DNA of 64,000 bases from the NCBI GenBank assembly GCA_963556495.2, contig OY747702.1, forward strand, positions 21,712,403 through 21,776,402, read 5' to 3'. Source of the DNA: Valencia hispanica (taxonomy: Eukaryota > Chordata > Actinopteri > Cyprinodontiformes > Valenciidae). Position numbers and translations under genes: made by a program. The notes beneath the pieces were generated by a model, which was not told the origin of the DNA, ran no database searches, and saw only the letters and a program-made list of their open reading frames with translations. Positions 63,637-64,000 of the stretch are shown in pieces (position 1 is the stretch's first letter; each line of letters opens with the position of its first letter).

Positions 63637-64000
63637 GGCGTATTCACACTAGCCTCATTTAGTTGGCTTAAAACGAACTCAAATTCGTTTCCTCCCTTGG
63701 TCCGGACCTTTTAGGCTGCTGTGAATATAACCCAGCGGAACCTTGGTGCAGAGCAAATCAGGTGTGAAAGCGACCAAACTTTATCCCACTCAGTAAACAA
63801 AAAAACTACCTTTTTAGTCTCAGCAGGCACTCATCTTTGTGTTGCATTATCAGAAGTAACAATTTTTTATTTATTTTTAGTATTTTTCATGCATGTGCTG
63901 CCATAAGATGTGAATGTCCCCACTGTGACATGAGTACAGTCTATTCATACTCTATTCATATTCATAATGCTATGTTAACTACACAATCCATCTGTCCGTA
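63636..64000. mobile_element. Possible hAT-like MITE running to the window edge
   Basis: AGGGCGTATTCACACTAGCC followed by GGTCCGGACC and AATCAGGTGTGAAAGCG resembles a fish MITE with GGGCGTATTCACAC ends. The other terminus was not found before the window ends. Confidence 0.4.

Overview
The window looks like a teleost fish chromosome. It is AT-rich and carries one intact vertebrate gene, an intronless beta-2-type adrenergic receptor (adrb2-like) on the minus strand at 14544-15791. The rest is largely interspersed repeats of kinds typical of fish genomes: several Tc1-like DNA transposon families, three LINE clades, a tRNA-type SINE with a (GGAT)n tail, and many short terminal-inverted-repeat elements (MITEs). 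Repeat families were recognised by reading and from general knowledge of fish repeats. No database search was run.

Layout. 1-960: no gene seen. 966-1610: degraded Tc1-like copy, cut by an older T-rich repeat (1611-4655) that is itself split by a minus-strand, RNase-H-bearing LINE (about 2011-4440). 4805-5143: inverted-repeat element. 6840-7735: degraded Sleeping-Beauty-like Tc1 copy with a 229-bp TTAA-flanked MITE inside it. 7790-8340: T-rich repeat. 8588-8853: SINE. 9886-10838: degraded Tc1. 10839-14543: downstream of adrb2, no gene recognised. 14544-16300: adrb2 with a plausible TATA/CRE-like/CCAAT promoter about 460-500 bp upstream of its ATG. 17452-22010: SINE, hAT-like MITE, Tc1 with a nested MITE, full SINE with target-site duplication, TTAA MITE. 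22953-23021: possible isolated signal-peptide exon. 23-32 kb: mostly unannotated AT-rich DNA with a TA microsatellite and Tc1 scraps. 32880-35420: three-level nest of DNA transposons. 36.5-43.3 kb: MITE remnant, then a Tc1-like element split by a CR1/L2-type LINE. 43.7-45.5 kb: two MITEs. 46.4-51.9 kb: Tc1 scraps, TA microsatellite, a perfect 30-bp palindrome, hAT-like MITE. 54568-57802: young, GC-rich RTE-type LINE with one uninterrupted 1059-codon ORF and perfect 12-bp target-site duplications. 58-64 kb: SINE, MITE scraps, and a 15-bp tandem array inside a DNA-transposon remnant.

How it fits together. Only adrb2 (Gs-coupled adrenaline/noradrenaline receptor) and possibly the small orphan exon have host function. 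The LINE and SINE share a 3' (GGAT)n tail, which suggests that the RTE machinery mobilises the SINE. The best candidates for something undescribed are the set of three TTAA-flanked MITEs, the long perfect palindrome, and the receptor's altered agonist-contact and phosphorylation sites. I found no CRISPR array, operon, rRNA or tRNA gene, and no clear new multi-gene system.
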